From positions 1 to 63,981 of the forward strand of contig CACZIO010000007.1 of assembly GCA_902781215.1 (NCBI GenBank): DNA of 63,981 nt, written 5' to 3'. Numbering within the stretch: position 1 is the stretch's first letter; every line of letters begins with the position of its first letter. This DNA comes from an uncultured Lachnospiraceae bacterium. GTDB lineage: Bacteria > Bacillota > Clostridia > Lachnospirales > Lachnospiraceae. The notes under the pieces are model-generated. The model had not been told where the DNA came from. It searched no databases and saw only the letters and a list, made by a program, of their open reading frames with translations. Positions 7,921 through 16,813 of this stretch are shown here, one piece after another. The translations under genes and the position numbers were made by a program.

Positions 7921-7981
7921 AGGACACAAAAAAGGCGCGCCGCGTTGGATGATAACAAAGGACAATACGCGACACGCCAAA

Positions 7982-8034
7982 ACCATACTTGCCACACGGC
8001 GCGAATGTGTGGTACAAAGAGTATACCATACTTG
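7982..8034. promoter_or_regulatory. Direct and inverted repeats upstream of the integrase
   Basis: ACCATACTTG occurs at 7982 to 7991 and again at 8025 to 8034. Between them lie the inverted arms CCACAC (7992) and GTGTGG (8007). Their position about 30 bases before the integrase ATG fits a promoter-operator or binding sites for the integrase or excisionase. The role is inference. Confidence 0.35.
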
Positions 8035-8063
8035 TTTTGCGCCGGAAAGGAGAGAAAAGGACA

Positions 8064-9206
8064 ATGAAGGCGCGAACAAAACGACGCTTGCCCATGGGGT
8101 TTACAGAGCGTGAAAACGGCTCTTTGATGTACAGATTCACGGTAAACGGGCGGAGAATAACCGTTTACGGCAGTACCATAAAGGAATGCAGGATCAAAGA
8201 AGCGGAAAAGATTCAGGAAATAGAGGAACAGTCATATAAGCCGGGAAAAGAACAGACTTTTGAGCAATACGCAGACCAATGGCAGGACATGAAGGCCGGC
8301 GCGGTGCTGGAATCGACAATAAGATCGAACCGGGTTATGTTAAATGCAATTATCCGCGCGCCGATCGACGCCGCCGGGAATACGTTCGGCAGTCTGAAAA
8401 TGTCAGACATAGAAGCCCAGAACGTGCGCGCATTGCAGAAAGAGCTTGCAAAGAGTCGGTCAACCAGAACGGTAAATGATTCTATCAGCATGGTCAGGGG
8501 GATTTTCAATGCTGCCATTGCAGAGAGGATTTTGCTGTGGAATCCGGCACAGGGGATCAGAGCGCTGAAAAGGACAGAGGAACGGGCAGCCGACACAATC
8601 CACAGGGCGCTGACAAGACAGGAAACCACTATTTTCTTGAATGCCGCGAAGGAAAGCAATGCATGGAATTATAACCTTTATGTGTTTTTGCTCAATACCG
8701 GGCTGCGGATCGGAGAGGCGGCGGCACTGACAACCGGCGATATTGTCGATGATGAAATAATCGTGAGGCGGACAGTTACCAGATCAGAATGCGGAGCTTA
8801 TAAAATCGGCAGTGATACCAAAACGGCAGCGGGCAGGCGCTCAGTCCCATTGAACGCTGAGGCCAGAAAAGCGCTGGAAGATCAGAAAGCCATTGAACGG
8901 CTTGTCAGGAATGAGAAGGTGACGAATATCAGAACACCGATATTCAGAGCAGAGCGCGGCGGGCTGTTGCACGCGACATTGGTTAACTACAATATCACGA
9001 AACTGTGCAGAGAAACGGGAATCGAAAGATTCACAGTGCACGCATTTAGAGACACTTTTGCCACAAGATGCATTGAATCCGGAATGCATGTGAAGACTTT
9101 ACAGGTAATTATGGGGCACACCGATATAAATATGACACTTGCCCTATATGCTCATTGCATGAAGGAAACGAGACGGGAACAGCTGGAAGCTGTCAATTTC
9201 ACATAA
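8064..9206 (+). CDS. int: Tyrosine recombinase / element integrase
   Basis: The 380-residue enzyme has an N-terminal arm-binding-type domain (residues 1 to about 55), a SAM-like core-binding domain (about 60 to 170) and a catalytic domain with the full set of residues: R215 in TGLRIGEA, K253, H326 and R329 in HAFRD, H352 in MGHTDINMT, and nucleophile Y362 in LYAH. It should catalyse site-specific integration and excision of the element. The ATG at 8064 is chosen because GGAAAGGAGAGAAAAGG precedes it; the frame is open upstream to 7989 without a ribosome site. It is the last gene of the element and points at the presumed right attachment site. Confidence 0.93.
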   Translation: MKARTKRRLPMGFTERENGSLMYRFTVNGRRITVYGSTIKECRIKEAEKIQEIEEQSYKPGKEQTFEQYADQWQDMKAGAVLESTIRSNRVMLNAIIRAPIDAAGNTFGSLKMSDIEAQNVRALQKELAKSRSTRTVNDSISMVRGIFNAAIAERILLWNPAQGIRALKRTEERAADTIHRALTRQETTIFLNAAKESNAWNYNLYVFLLNTGLRIGEAAALTTGDIVDDEIIVRRTVTRSECGAYKIGSDTKTAAGRRSVPLNAEARKALEDQKAIERLVRNEKVTNIRTPIFRAERGGLLHATLVNYNITKLCRETGIERFTVHAFRDTFATRCIESGMHVKTLQVIMGHTDINMTLALYAHCMKETRREQLEAVNFT

Positions 9207-9324
9207 CTTAATTTAGAAAAAATCCATATATATTGCAAAAATGGTGCAAAATTGGAGTATTTGACAAAAGTGTGCAGACGTTGCCGCAAACGTGGGATGA
9301 ATCCTGCTAGCCCAGCGCTGATCG

Positions 9325-9361
9325 ATAACTCCTGTCACAGGCTGACAGGAGTTATTTTTTT
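9325..9361 (+). terminator. Strong intrinsic terminator after the integrase
   Basis: The perfect 13-bp arms ATAACTCCTGTCA and TGACAGGAGTTAT enclose CAGGC and are followed by a T run. It lies 120 bases after the integrase stop and may belong to the chromosomal side of the junction. Confidence 0.85.
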
Positions 9362-9822
9362 GCCCCGGTCACACGGGGCGGAGGAGGACCGGAGCCGGCA
9401 GTTTAAAAGTACGGGAAACCGGGAGGACAGAACCGGTCAGACTCTTCCGGAGGCTTTTAAAAAAGCACCAAACACCAAAATGACAACATTTTAACTTTTT
9501 TACAGACAAATCCGGTAGACATGCGGTTTTTTCGAGTATATAATATTTGAATGCCTAATTATTTTTTCATTCCATAGAGATGTGGCCTGCATGCCAGTAT
9601 TGCGAGAGGCTCTCCCGGAGAAAGCGGACGGTCTGCCCGGTCAAAAGGGAGGTTTTCCTGTTTTTGAACAGTATTTGAAACGCAAACTGGAATGCCTTTG
9701 TTTTGATGAACAGAATCGGAGCGGAGCATGACGCATGCCTATGGTTCTGGACGGATGAGACGCAGTTACAGAAGATGGGCACATACGACCAGAAAGGCTT
9801 GGATGAAAGATTGGAAACAGTA
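9362..9822 (+). other. Spacer and long leader of the amidase gene
   Basis: This 460-base stretch holds the promoter at 9516 to 9544 and then about 270 bases to the preferred start of the amidase gene. The frame of that gene is open back to an ATG at 9703. I see no separate gene; short frames lack ribosome sites. Confidence 0.5.
9516..9544 (+). promoter_or_regulatory. Sigma-A-type promoter for the cell-wall amidase gene
   Basis: TAGACA and TATAAT are separated by exactly 17 bases in an AT-rich stretch, the first good vegetative promoter to the right of the element. Confidence 0.65.
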
Positions 9823-11832
9823 ATGCATACTCTGAGACAATTCCTTTTCGGGTCGGCAGCGTTTGCCGCGGCTCTGATCATTGCGGGAACTGCCCCGGTT
9901 TACGGAGCCGTCGGGCGGGCAGCTGACACAGGGCCTGCCGATGTGAAGCCGACGGAGGAAAAGCCGGCCGATGCAGCGTCCGGAAAATCTTCATTTGATG
10001 AAGCAATCGATTCTCTGTATGAACAGTCGCAGAGCATCACGGACGAGGAGATCCTGGAACGCTCCAGAGGAATCGAATCAGATGATAGCAAACTGTATTC
10101 CGGACTCGGAAAAGAGAAGGGGGCTGCCGCTGCGGCAGCGATGTCCGCTTATGAAGAGTCCAAGGCGGCCTATATGAGTGCCCGGATCAATGGAGATGAC
10201 AAGGATCAGCAGCAGAGCTCCGAAATACAGGAGTTCACGGCAGCGGGGGCAGATGCGGCTGAGAAGGCTCTTCGAGAGTGGAATCTGCAGAGTGAATACG
10301 CGCAGATGCTGATCGGAGAGGGCAGCGCCGTCAGGGAAATGATTCCCAGGTACAAGGTGACGGGCTGCACACTGCAGGACAATCTCCTGACGCTGGATGT
10401 CGAGGAATGGATGACCCAGGGATATGGCGCGCCGGATGAAAGCGGCGATATCAGCGCATCCTCATACAGCTATGATTTCTCTCTCTCATTCAGACGTGCG
10501 GATGAGGATTCCGCCTGGATCCCCTGCGCGATCAACGGGACGGATGTCAATTTTACCTGGCTCCGCGATGAAACGGATCCTGAGAAGCTGACGCCGGAAG
10601 CACCGGAGACGCCCTTTGCGGTGCAGTCTGACGCGGACGCCCACATCGTGTCATATGCCAGGATCGCAGCCGCGGGGCGGGACGCCGAAGCGGCGGACGG
10701 CTCTGACCCGGGCGCGGAAGCAGGAGAAAGGCTTGTCTTTGCCGTAAACGAAGAGGCGGCAGCAGTGCCGGCACAGGCGGATACGGAATATACCCGGATC
10801 CTGAATGCAGGGGAAGAGGCCGGCGCCGACGCGCAGGTGACCGCAGCAGCTGTCCCGGCGTATAGGTACACGGCATCAAAGGCTATTGCCTATGCCGACA
10901 CCTATTGGAAACACTACAACCGGAATTACAGGGAATACAGGGGGGTGGACTGCGCCAATTTTGTATCACAGTGCCTGTATGCCGGTGGAATGCCCAGAAC
11001 GGATGACTGGTATCCGCAGTCTGTGAACTGGATCAACGTCATGGGCCACATCCGCCATTTCAGAGCCTATGGAACCTTCCTGACCGCGCAGAACGCCAAT
11101 GTGCGCGCGGGAAATCCTGTCTATTATGACTGGAACGGCGACGGAACCTACGACCACACGGCAATCTGTGTGGGTACGAACGCAGCCGGCCTGCCGGTTG
11201 TTGACGGTCACACCAGCAATGTCTACCACGCCGCCTGGAGCATGGGATCCAGAGGAAAGCGCGGAACCATTGTTCTGCGGACCTCCTATGCGCCCGCTGC
11301 GCCGGCCGTTCCGAAAAACACATGGAAGACGGTCTCCGGCAAGGTCTATTACCTGGGCGCGGACGGAAAACCTGTCAAGAGCTCCTTCCGCAGGATCAAC
11401 GGCGCCCTTTATTACTTTAACGCCAAGGGCGTGCGGGTGACGGGTTCCTTCAAGGTCGGCGGAAACCGCTATTACGCAAATCCCTCCAACGGCGCTCTTG
11501 TCACCGGCTGGAAAAAACTGAGCGGCAAGTGGTACTACTACCAGCCCTCGAACGGAGCCCGCCTGAAGAAGGGAAAATACAAGATCGGGAGCGCCTGGTA
11601 TATCATCGGCAGCAGCGGCGCCATGAAGACCGGATTTGTCAAGTACGGCGGCAATTATTACTACGCCGATAAGAAGACCGGCGCCCTCGTCTCCGGCTGG
11701 AAGAAGATCAGCGGCAAATGGTACTACTTTGATAAGAAGACGCTGGTCCGGGCAAAGGGATGGAAGACCATTGACGGCAGAAAATGCTACTTTAATTCCA
11801 AGGGTGTCCTGAAAAAAGGAAAGCACGGCTGA
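9823..11832 (+). CDS. Secreted amidase-domain protein with cell-wall-binding repeats
   Basis: From the chosen ATG the 669-residue protein begins with a signal peptide (MHTLRQFLFGSAAFAAALII then AGTAPVYG). A long acidic, low-complexity region follows. An Amidase_6-type domain lies at about residues 346 to 495, with the likely catalytic Cys in VDCANFVSQC and His residues in YDHTAICVG and DGHTSNVYHA. The last 170 residues are aromatic cell-wall-binding repeats (GWKKLSGKWYYY, GWKKISGKWYYF, GWKTIDGRKCYF), as in choline-binding-type modules. It is probably exported and remodels or binds the wall. The start is uncertain: in-frame ATGs at 9703 and 9775 would place 40 or 16 residues ahead of the signal peptide. 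Confidence 0.8.
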   Translation: MHTLRQFLFGSAAFAAALIIAGTAPVYGAVGRAADTGPADVKPTEEKPADAASGKSSFDEAIDSLYEQSQSITDEEILERSRGIESDDSKLYSGLGKEKGAAAAAAMSAYEESKAAYMSARINGDDKDQQQSSEIQEFTAAGADAAEKALREWNLQSEYAQMLIGEGSAVREMIPRYKVTGCTLQDNLLTLDVEEWMTQGYGAPDESGDISASSYSYDFSLSFRRADEDSAWIPCAINGTDVNFTWLRDETDPEKLTPEAPETPFAVQSDADAHIVSYARIAAAGRDAEAADGSDPGAEAGERLVFAVNEEAAAVPAQADTEYTRILNAGEEAGADAQVTAAAVPAYRYTASKAIAYADTYWKHYNRNYREYRGVDCANFVSQCLYAGGMPRTDDWYPQSVNWINVMGHIRHFRAYGTFLTAQNANVRAGNPVYYDWNGDGTYDHTAICVGTNAAGLPVVDGHTSNVYHAAWSMGSRGKRGTIVLRTSYAPAAPAVPKNTWKTVSGKVYYLGADGKPVKSSFRRINGALYYFNAKGVRVTGSFKVGGNRYYANPSNGALVTGWKKLSGKWYYYQPSNGARLKKGKYKIGSAWYIIGSSGAMKTGFVKYGGNYYYADKKTGALVSGWKKISGKWYYFDKKTLVRAKGWKTIDGRKCYFNSKGVLKKGKHG

Positions 11833-11862
11833 CCGGGCTCCCTGCAATGGGATGGTGCATAC

Positions 11863-12681
11863 ATGTATAGTTTTGACAGCAGGATCCGCTACAGTGAGAC
11901 CGATGCGGACGGGCGGTTGACACCGGAAAAACTGATCGATTACTTTCAGGACTGCTCTACCTTTCAGTCAGAGGACAACGGCCTGGGCGTGGAGCGGCTC
12001 CGCAGACACGGACTTGCCTGGATCATCGTATACTGGCGCGTGGAGGTCCTGCGTATGCCGGTCCTCGGTGAGCAGGTCCGGATCGGGACCCTCCCCTATG
12101 CCATGAAAGGATCGATCGGCCTGAGAAACTTCTTTATGGAGACCGCGGGCGGTGAAAGGCTGGCCAATGCCAACTCCGTATGGTCGCTGGTGGATACGTC
12201 CACCATGCATCCGGTCCGGATCCCGGAGGAGATCCTGGCCGGATATCCGCTGGAGGAACGGCTGCAGATGCAGTACGACGCCAGAAAGATCCGGCTCCCG
12301 GATCAGAGCGGAAGGTCGATGGAACCCATCCGCGTGCAGGAGTATCATCTGGATACCAACCGGCATGTCAACAACGGCCAGTATGTAAGGATGGCGGCGG
12401 GATTCCTCCCTCCCCATACGGAGGTCAGCGTACTCAGGATCGAGTACAGACAGCAGGCTCTGCTGGGAGACATCATCCAGCCGGTCGTGTACACACGGTC
12501 AGAAGAGAACACCGGTCTGACAACCGGGCGCGCAGACGCGGCAGCTGTCGGAAATACAGACGGAAGCAACACGCGGCCCATGCCGGCAGAAGACAGCCGC
12601 AGCGGAGCCGCACAGACAGTCTGCATTGCTTTGAATGCAAAGGACGGCAGGCCATATGCCATTTTGGAGGCTATTTTTTGA
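11863..12681 (+). CDS. Acyl-ACP thioesterase (FatA/FatB-like)
   Basis: The 272-residue protein has two hot-dog halves. The first begins with SRIRYSETDADGRLTPEKLI and holds GLAWIIVYWRVEVLRMP. The second contains HLDTNRHVNNGQYVRMA, whose Asp, Asn and His match the catalytic region of bacterial acyl-ACP thioesterases. The enzyme releases free fatty acids from acyl-carrier protein in the cytoplasm. A low-complexity insertion of about 45 residues (TTGRADAAAVGNTDGSNTRP) interrupts the C-terminal half near residue 220 and is unusual for the family. It lies 30 bases after the amidase gene. Confidence 0.8.
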   Translation: MYSFDSRIRYSETDADGRLTPEKLIDYFQDCSTFQSEDNGLGVERLRRHGLAWIIVYWRVEVLRMPVLGEQVRIGTLPYAMKGSIGLRNFFMETAGGERLANANSVWSLVDTSTMHPVRIPEEILAGYPLEERLQMQYDARKIRLPDQSGRSMEPIRVQEYHLDTNRHVNNGQYVRMAAGFLPPHTEVSVLRIEYRQQALLGDIIQPVVYTRSEENTGLTTGRADAAAVGNTDGSNTRPMPAEDSRSGAAQTVCIALNAKDGRPYAILEAIF

Positions 12682-12785
12682 AAAGGATTTTACAGATTTT
12701 CGAGTTGAAGCGGACAGGCAATCTCCCGGGAGGGCTATGTACAGACCCGGCCATCGGGTGAGATGCTTGTCCGGAAAGGATAAGT

Positions 12786-13619
12786 ATGCTGAAGATTGGA
12801 GAAAAACAGATTTTACGGATCGACAAGCAGGTTCCGTTCGGTGTGTATCTGACCGGCGATGTCCCGAATGAGCGCGTGCTTCTGCCTCGTTCGCAGGTGC
12901 CTGAAAATGCTGCGATCGGCGATGAACTGGAAGTCTTCCTGTACAAGGACTCCGAGGACCGCCTGATCGCCACCCGCAAGGAGCCCAAGCTGACCCTCCA
13001 CCAGGTCGGATACCTGACCGTGATCCAGGTCAGCCGCATCGGCGCCTTCCTTGACTGGGGACTGGACAAAGACCTGCTGCTGCCCTATCACGAGCAGCCC
13101 CGCGAGCGGGTGAAAGAGGGGCAGACGGTCCTGGTCGCGGTCTATCTCGACAAGAGCGAGCGGCTCTGCGCCACCATGAATGTCTATCCCTGGCTTCGCA
13201 CCGACAGCCCTTACCAGGCCGGAGACCAGGTGACGGGGATCGTCTATGAGACCAGCCGCAATTTCGGCGCCTTTGTCGCAGTGGACAGCATTTTTTCCGC
13301 CCTGATCCCCCGCCGTGAGCTCGTCCGTGAGTTCCGGGTCGGCGAAGAGGTCAAGGCCCGTGTGACGGCGGTCAAGCCGGACGGAAAGCTGGACCTGAGC
13401 ATCCGTGAGAAGGGATTACTGCAGATCGACGCGGACGCCGAGACCATCCTCAGGATGCTCCGCGAACGGAACGGTGAGCTGCCCTTCACGGACAAGGCTT
13501 CCCCGGAGCTGATCCGCGAGGAAGTGCAGATGAGCAAGAACGAGTTCAAGCGTGCCGTCGGCCACCTTCTCCGGGACAATAAGATTGCGATCGAGGAAGA
13601 CCGCATCATTCTGCTATGA
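12786..13619 (+). CDS. cvfB: CvfB-type S1 RNA-binding protein
   Basis: The 277-residue protein has the CvfB layout: three S1-like OB folds (from residue 3; GYLTVIQVSRIGAFLDWGLD near 78; GDQVTGIVYETSRNFGAFVA near 146) and a C-terminal winged helix (FTDKASPELIREEVQMSKNE then FKRAVGHLLRD). Members bind RNA and affect virulence or regulatory RNAs in Firmicutes; the target here is unknown. GGAAAGGATAAGT precedes the ATG. The gene closes a run of plus-strand genes and is followed by a clear terminator. Confidence 0.9.
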   Translation: MLKIGEKQILRIDKQVPFGVYLTGDVPNERVLLPRSQVPENAAIGDELEVFLYKDSEDRLIATRKEPKLTLHQVGYLTVIQVSRIGAFLDWGLDKDLLLPYHEQPRERVKEGQTVLVAVYLDKSERLCATMNVYPWLRTDSPYQAGDQVTGIVYETSRNFGAFVAVDSIFSALIPRRELVREFRVGEEVKARVTAVKPDGKLDLSIREKGLLQIDADAETILRMLRERNGELPFTDKASPELIREEVQMSKNEFKRAVGHLLRDNKIAIEEDRIILL

Positions 13620-13636
13620 TATTGTCATGACCTTAG

Positions 13637-13664
13637 AAAAACACAGCGCAGGCTGTGTTTTTTC
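13637..13664 (+). terminator. Intrinsic terminator after cvfB
   Basis: The 11-bp arms AAAAACACAGC and GCTGTGTTTTT enclose GCAG and run into TTTCTTTT. The A run on the other flank would let it also work leftwards. Confidence 0.85.
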
Positions 13665-13976
13665 TTTTCGCACTTATATTCCCCGTCCGTCGAATTGCCG
13701 ACAGAACCAGAAAATGATTTGTGTATTTTTTACAAAAAAATAATGTGTTTTTGTGGAAAAATATTAAATTTTACTTTAAAATAGGATTCGAGAGGTTTTG
13801 ACAGGGCTGTGGACAGGTGCTGTCCGCATACCGGAGCCTGACCGCGAACGGACCGTACGGCCCGGGCGCGCGATCAAAGGGGCAGGAAGTTTCACTAAAA
13901 AGCCTGTACGGAGAGGACGTCAAAGCTGCGCTGGCAGCCTGGCAGAACTCCTGCACGGGCAGAAAGAGTGGGGGAA
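13665..13976 (+). promoter_or_regulatory. Promoter region and leader of the CdaR-like regulator gene
   Basis: An AT-rich stretch contains TGGAAA (13754) and TAAAAT (13777) with 17-base spacing, a plausible promoter. Almost 200 bases follow before the ATG, with a small hairpin GGACAG/CTGTCC near 13811. No gene is recognised in this gap. Confidence 0.4.
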
Positions 13977-15065
13977 ATGGTTTCGAATCAGGTTTTACAG
14001 AATACGATCGAGGGAATCCGGGACATCACTCATCTGGAGATCTGCGTGATGGATGCAGAGGGAAGGGAGATCACATCCACTGCACCTGTTTTTGAGGACG
14101 CAGTTCATGCGATCCCGGATTTTGTCGCTTCGCCTGCCGATTCGCAGTCGGCGGGACCTTACCAGTTCTTCAAAGTCCTGGAGAACCAGCAGCTGGAATA
14201 TGTGCTGGTGATCCGCGGAGATACGGACAATACCCTCCTGGTGGGCAGGATGGCCGCCTTCCAGCTGCACGGACTGATCGCGGCCTTCAAGGAGCGTTAC
14301 GACAAGGACAGCTTCATGAAGAACCTCCTGTTGGACAACCTCCTGCTGGTGGATATCTACGGACGGGCCAAAAAGCTCAGGATCGCGCCGGATGCCCGCC
14401 GGGTCGTCATGATCGTGGAGAACAGCGCGGGACGCGACAGGAACGTGCTGGAGCTGACCCAGGAATATATCGGAGCCGGAACGCCCGATTTCGTGACGGC
14501 CGTCGACGAGACCAATGTCGTCATCGTCAAGGAGCTTGCTGAAGGCAGCGGGGAGAAGGAGATCGAGAAGGCGGCGCTGGCGATCGAAGACCAGCTCCAC
14601 AAGATGGATATCATGGATATCCGGATCGCCTACGGGACCATCGTCGAGGAGATCAAGGAGGTCAGCCGGTCCTTCAAGGAGGCCAAGATGGCCCTGGACG
14701 TCAGCCGGATCTTCTTTGAGGACCGCACGGTGATCGCCTACAACGAGCTGGGCATCGGCCGTCTGATCTACCAGCTTCCGATCCCGCTGTGCAAAATGTT
14801 CATACGGGAGATCTTCAAGGGCAAGAATCCGGATGACTTCGACCAGGAGACCCTGTCGACGATCAATAAGTTCTTTGAGAACAGCCTGAATGTCTCAGAG
14901 ACTTCCCGCCAGCTCTTCATCCACAGAAATACACTCGTGTACAGGCTGGACAAGCTGCAGAAGAGCACGGGCTTGGACCTGCGCGTATTCGAGGACGCGA
15001 TCACCTTCAAGATCGCCCTCATGGTCGTCCGCTATATGAAATACATGGAGCAGTATGATTTCTGA
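13977..15065 (+). CDS. CdaR/PucR-family transcriptional regulator
   Basis: The 362-residue protein starts with a sugar-diacid-recognition-like sensor domain (residues about 5 to 130). A GGDEF-like linker domain follows, and a PucR-type C-terminal helix-turn-helix lies at about 305 to 355 (NVSETSRQLFIHRNTLVYRL). Proteins of this architecture are activators responding to sugar acids or purines. GAAAGAG lies eight bases before the chosen ATG; a GTG three codons upstream is also open. No sugar-acid operon adjoins it, and it is flanked by its own promoter region and the ctpA promoter, so its targets are probably elsewhere. The ligand is unknown. Confidence 0.8.
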   Translation: MVSNQVLQNTIEGIRDITHLEICVMDAEGREITSTAPVFEDAVHAIPDFVASPADSQSAGPYQFFKVLENQQLEYVLVIRGDTDNTLLVGRMAAFQLHGLIAAFKERYDKDSFMKNLLLDNLLLVDIYGRAKKLRIAPDARRVVMIVENSAGRDRNVLELTQEYIGAGTPDFVTAVDETNVVIVKELAEGSGEKEIEKAALAIEDQLHKMDIMDIRIAYGTIVEEIKEVSRSFKEAKMALDVSRIFFEDRTVIAYNELGIGRLIYQLPIPLCKMFIREIFKGKNPDDFDQETLSTINKFFENSLNVSETSRQLFIHRNTLVYRLDKLQKSTGLDLRVFEDAITFKIALMVVRYMKYMEQYDF

Positions 15066-15171
15066 CGCCGTTCATTTTGTGATACAGTGCAGACCTCCCC
15101 GCAATTCATGTCCCGCGGAGGCGTGAACTGTAATGACCTGTGATATTATCATGAATTTTTCCCGCCGGACC

Positions 15172-15200
15172 GTGACAAAGGGTGGCGGATTCATTACAAT
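15172..15200 (+). promoter_or_regulatory. Sigma-A-type promoter for the CtpA-like protease gene
   Basis: GTGACA and TACAAT are spaced by 17 bases and lie about 50 bases before the protease ATG. Confidence 0.6.
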
Positions 15201-15252
15201 AATCCTGCAGCGATACGGAACGGACAGCAGAATCTGACAGAAAGCAGGTGCA

Positions 15253-16518
15253 ATGGAAGAAAAAGAAACGATCGGCACCGGCAGCCAGCCGGTCACGACA
15301 AATAAGCGCGGCGGAAAAGCCGGCAGGGTCGGAATCTTTGTGCTGGGAATGGCAGCGGGCATGGTGCTCCTGCTGGGAGCTTTTCACATGTTCCCGCTCC
15401 GGACGGGCGCCGTACAGGCCTTCAGCAGCGCGCACGACGCGGAGTCAACCACCGATTCCGCCCTCAACCAGGATTCGATCGAGAAGATCCGGCTGCTGGA
15501 GGAGGCGATCCGCCAGTACTACTATCAGCCGGAGGACGCCACGGTCGGAACCCTGGAGACAGGCCTCTACAAGGGGCTGATGGACTCCCTCGGAGATCCC
15601 TACACGGTCTATTACACCGAGGAAGAATATAACACCATGAACGAGGAGACAAGCGGCATCTACAAGGGGATCGGCGCCTATATCGGCCTGGACCAGAAAA
15701 CAAATGCCCCGGTCTTTTCGGGGATCATGCCCGGTACGCCCGCTGAAAAGGCGGGACTCAAGACCGGCGACATCATCTGTGAGGTGGACGGAAAGGATAC
15801 GCTGGAGATGGATACAGCCGGCGTCGCCAGCCTGGTCAAGGGCCAGGAGGGCACGGAGGTCCAGATCAAGATCATGCGCGACGGCGAGTACCAGACCTTC
15901 ACCGTGACCCGCGCCACCATCAATGTGCCGACGGTCACCTCCGAGATGCTCGATAACAAGATCGGTTACCTGACCATCAGCGAGTTCAGCGACGTGACAG
16001 CCGCCCAGTTCGAGGAGAACTATTCCAAGCTCATGAAGGACGGCATGAAGTCTATGATCATCGACCTGCGGGGCAATCCGGGCGGAACGGTCACGGCCGT
16101 GACGCAGATCGCCTCGGAGCTGCTGCCCAAGGGCCTGATCTTCTACATGGAGGACAAGAACGGGGAGCGGGAGGAATACACCTGCCCCGGCGCGGCCTTC
16201 GATCTTCCCCTGGTCGTGCTGGTCGACGAGTACTCCGCCAGCGCCTCGGAGATCCTGGCGGGCGCGATCCAGGACGCCGGGATCGGCAAACTGGTCGGAA
16301 CGAAGACCTTCGGCAAGGGAATCGTCCAGAACCTGTACCCCCTGGGAGACGGCTCCGCCATCAAGATCACGGTCGCCGACTACTACACCAGGAACGGGCG
16401 CAATATCCACAAGGTCGGCATCGAGCCGGACTACACCGTGGAATTCGACAGTGAAAAATACGAAAAGGAAGAGGTCGACACGCAGCTGGAGAAGGCAAAA
16501 GAGCTTCTGACACAGTGA
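15253..16518 (+). CDS. C-terminal processing peptidase (S41 family, CtpA-like)
   Basis: The 421-residue protein has an N-terminal membrane anchor at about 25 to 47 (VGIFVLGMAAGMVLLLGAFH). A PDZ domain follows at about 130 to 220 (FSGIMPGTPAEKAGLKTGDI). The S41 catalytic domain carries the Ser motif EYSASASEILAGA and the Lys motif GTKTFGKGIVQ. It should sit outside the membrane and trim or degrade exported proteins using a Ser-Lys dyad. All key motifs are present and the length is normal. It has its own promoter and is followed by the small DUF6472 gene. Confidence 0.92.
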   Translation: MEEKETIGTGSQPVTTNKRGGKAGRVGIFVLGMAAGMVLLLGAFHMFPLRTGAVQAFSSAHDAESTTDSALNQDSIEKIRLLEEAIRQYYYQPEDATVGTLETGLYKGLMDSLGDPYTVYYTEEEYNTMNEETSGIYKGIGAYIGLDQKTNAPVFSGIMPGTPAEKAGLKTGDIICEVDGKDTLEMDTAGVASLVKGQEGTEVQIKIMRDGEYQTFTVTRATINVPTVTSEMLDNKIGYLTISEFSDVTAAQFEENYSKLMKDGMKSMIIDLRGNPGGTVTAVTQIASELLPKGLIFYMEDKNGEREEYTCPGAAFDLPLVVLVDEYSASASEILAGAIQDAGIGKLVGTKTFGKGIVQNLYPLGDGSAIKITVADYYTRNGRNIHKVGIEPDYTVEFDSEKYEKEEVDTQLEKAKELLTQ

Positions 16519-16634
16519 GGAGCCGCTGCGCAGTGAACCGGCGCGGACCGGCCTGACCGCCGCAGGGACGGGCAGCTGTCCGCTCTGAAGTCAGGGAACT
16601 GTGCCGGGCGGCAGCATACCGGAGGAATGGTCCC

Positions 16635-16811
16635 ATGCAGGCGGAATGCGATAACTGCGCCCTGTGCGCGTACGATGATGATTACGGAGACTATGTCTGC
16701 GAGGCGGACATGGACGAGGATGACTACGCGAGGCTGCAGACAGACCGGCATGCGGCCTGCCCCTATTATCAGAATGGGGACGAGTATATGGTCGTCAGAC
16801 ATCAGTTATAA
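16635..16811 (+). CDS. DUF6472-family small cysteine-rich protein
   Basis: A 58-residue protein, MQAECDNCALCAYDDDYGDY followed by VCEADMDEDDYARLQ and ending YYQNGDEYMVVRHQL. Four Cys residues (CDNC, VC, CPYY region) suggest a metal-binding fold, and the pattern matches DUF6472 proteins common in Lachnospiraceae. GGAGGAATGG precedes the ATG. Function is unknown. The stop codon is three bases before the structured leader of the SPFH gene, whose first hairpin probably terminates this transcript. Confidence 0.7.
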   Translation: MQAECDNCALCAYDDDYGDYVCEADMDEDDYARLQTDRHAACPYYQNGDEYMVVRHQL

Positions 16812-16813
16812 GT

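Larger units (their letters stand above)
1..9330. mobile_element. Right part of an integrated phage-like or satellite-like element
   Basis: The segment carries a minus-strand Cro/CI-type repressor, then plus-strand excisionase-like, winged-helix, replisome organizer, helicase loader, zinc-ribbon and sigma-factor genes, and a tyrosine integrase pointing at the right border. This gene set is typical of temperate phages and of small phage satellites. No structural, terminase or conjugation gene is visible between repressor and integrase. Gaps are packed with GC-rich repeats that stop before the integrase gene. The left end is outside the window, so size and attachment sites cannot be fixed; the right border probably lies between the integrase stop (9206) and the terminator at 9325. 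That it is still mobile is inference. Confidence 0.8.

Noticed and set aside
7272-7952. Open frames of up to 226 codons through repeat block 6
   Set aside because: These are composition artefacts of stop-poor GC-rich repeats; neighbouring copies are read in different frames, so no protein is conserved.
7989-8063. Longer integrase start
   Set aside because: The 25 upstream codons have no ribosome site and cover the direct and inverted repeats; GGAAAGGAGAGAAAAGG points to the ATG at 8064.
9252-9494. 80-codon frame with a CxxC-like start after the integrase
   Set aside because: It runs across the intrinsic terminator at 9325 and lacks a ribosome site and a known family.
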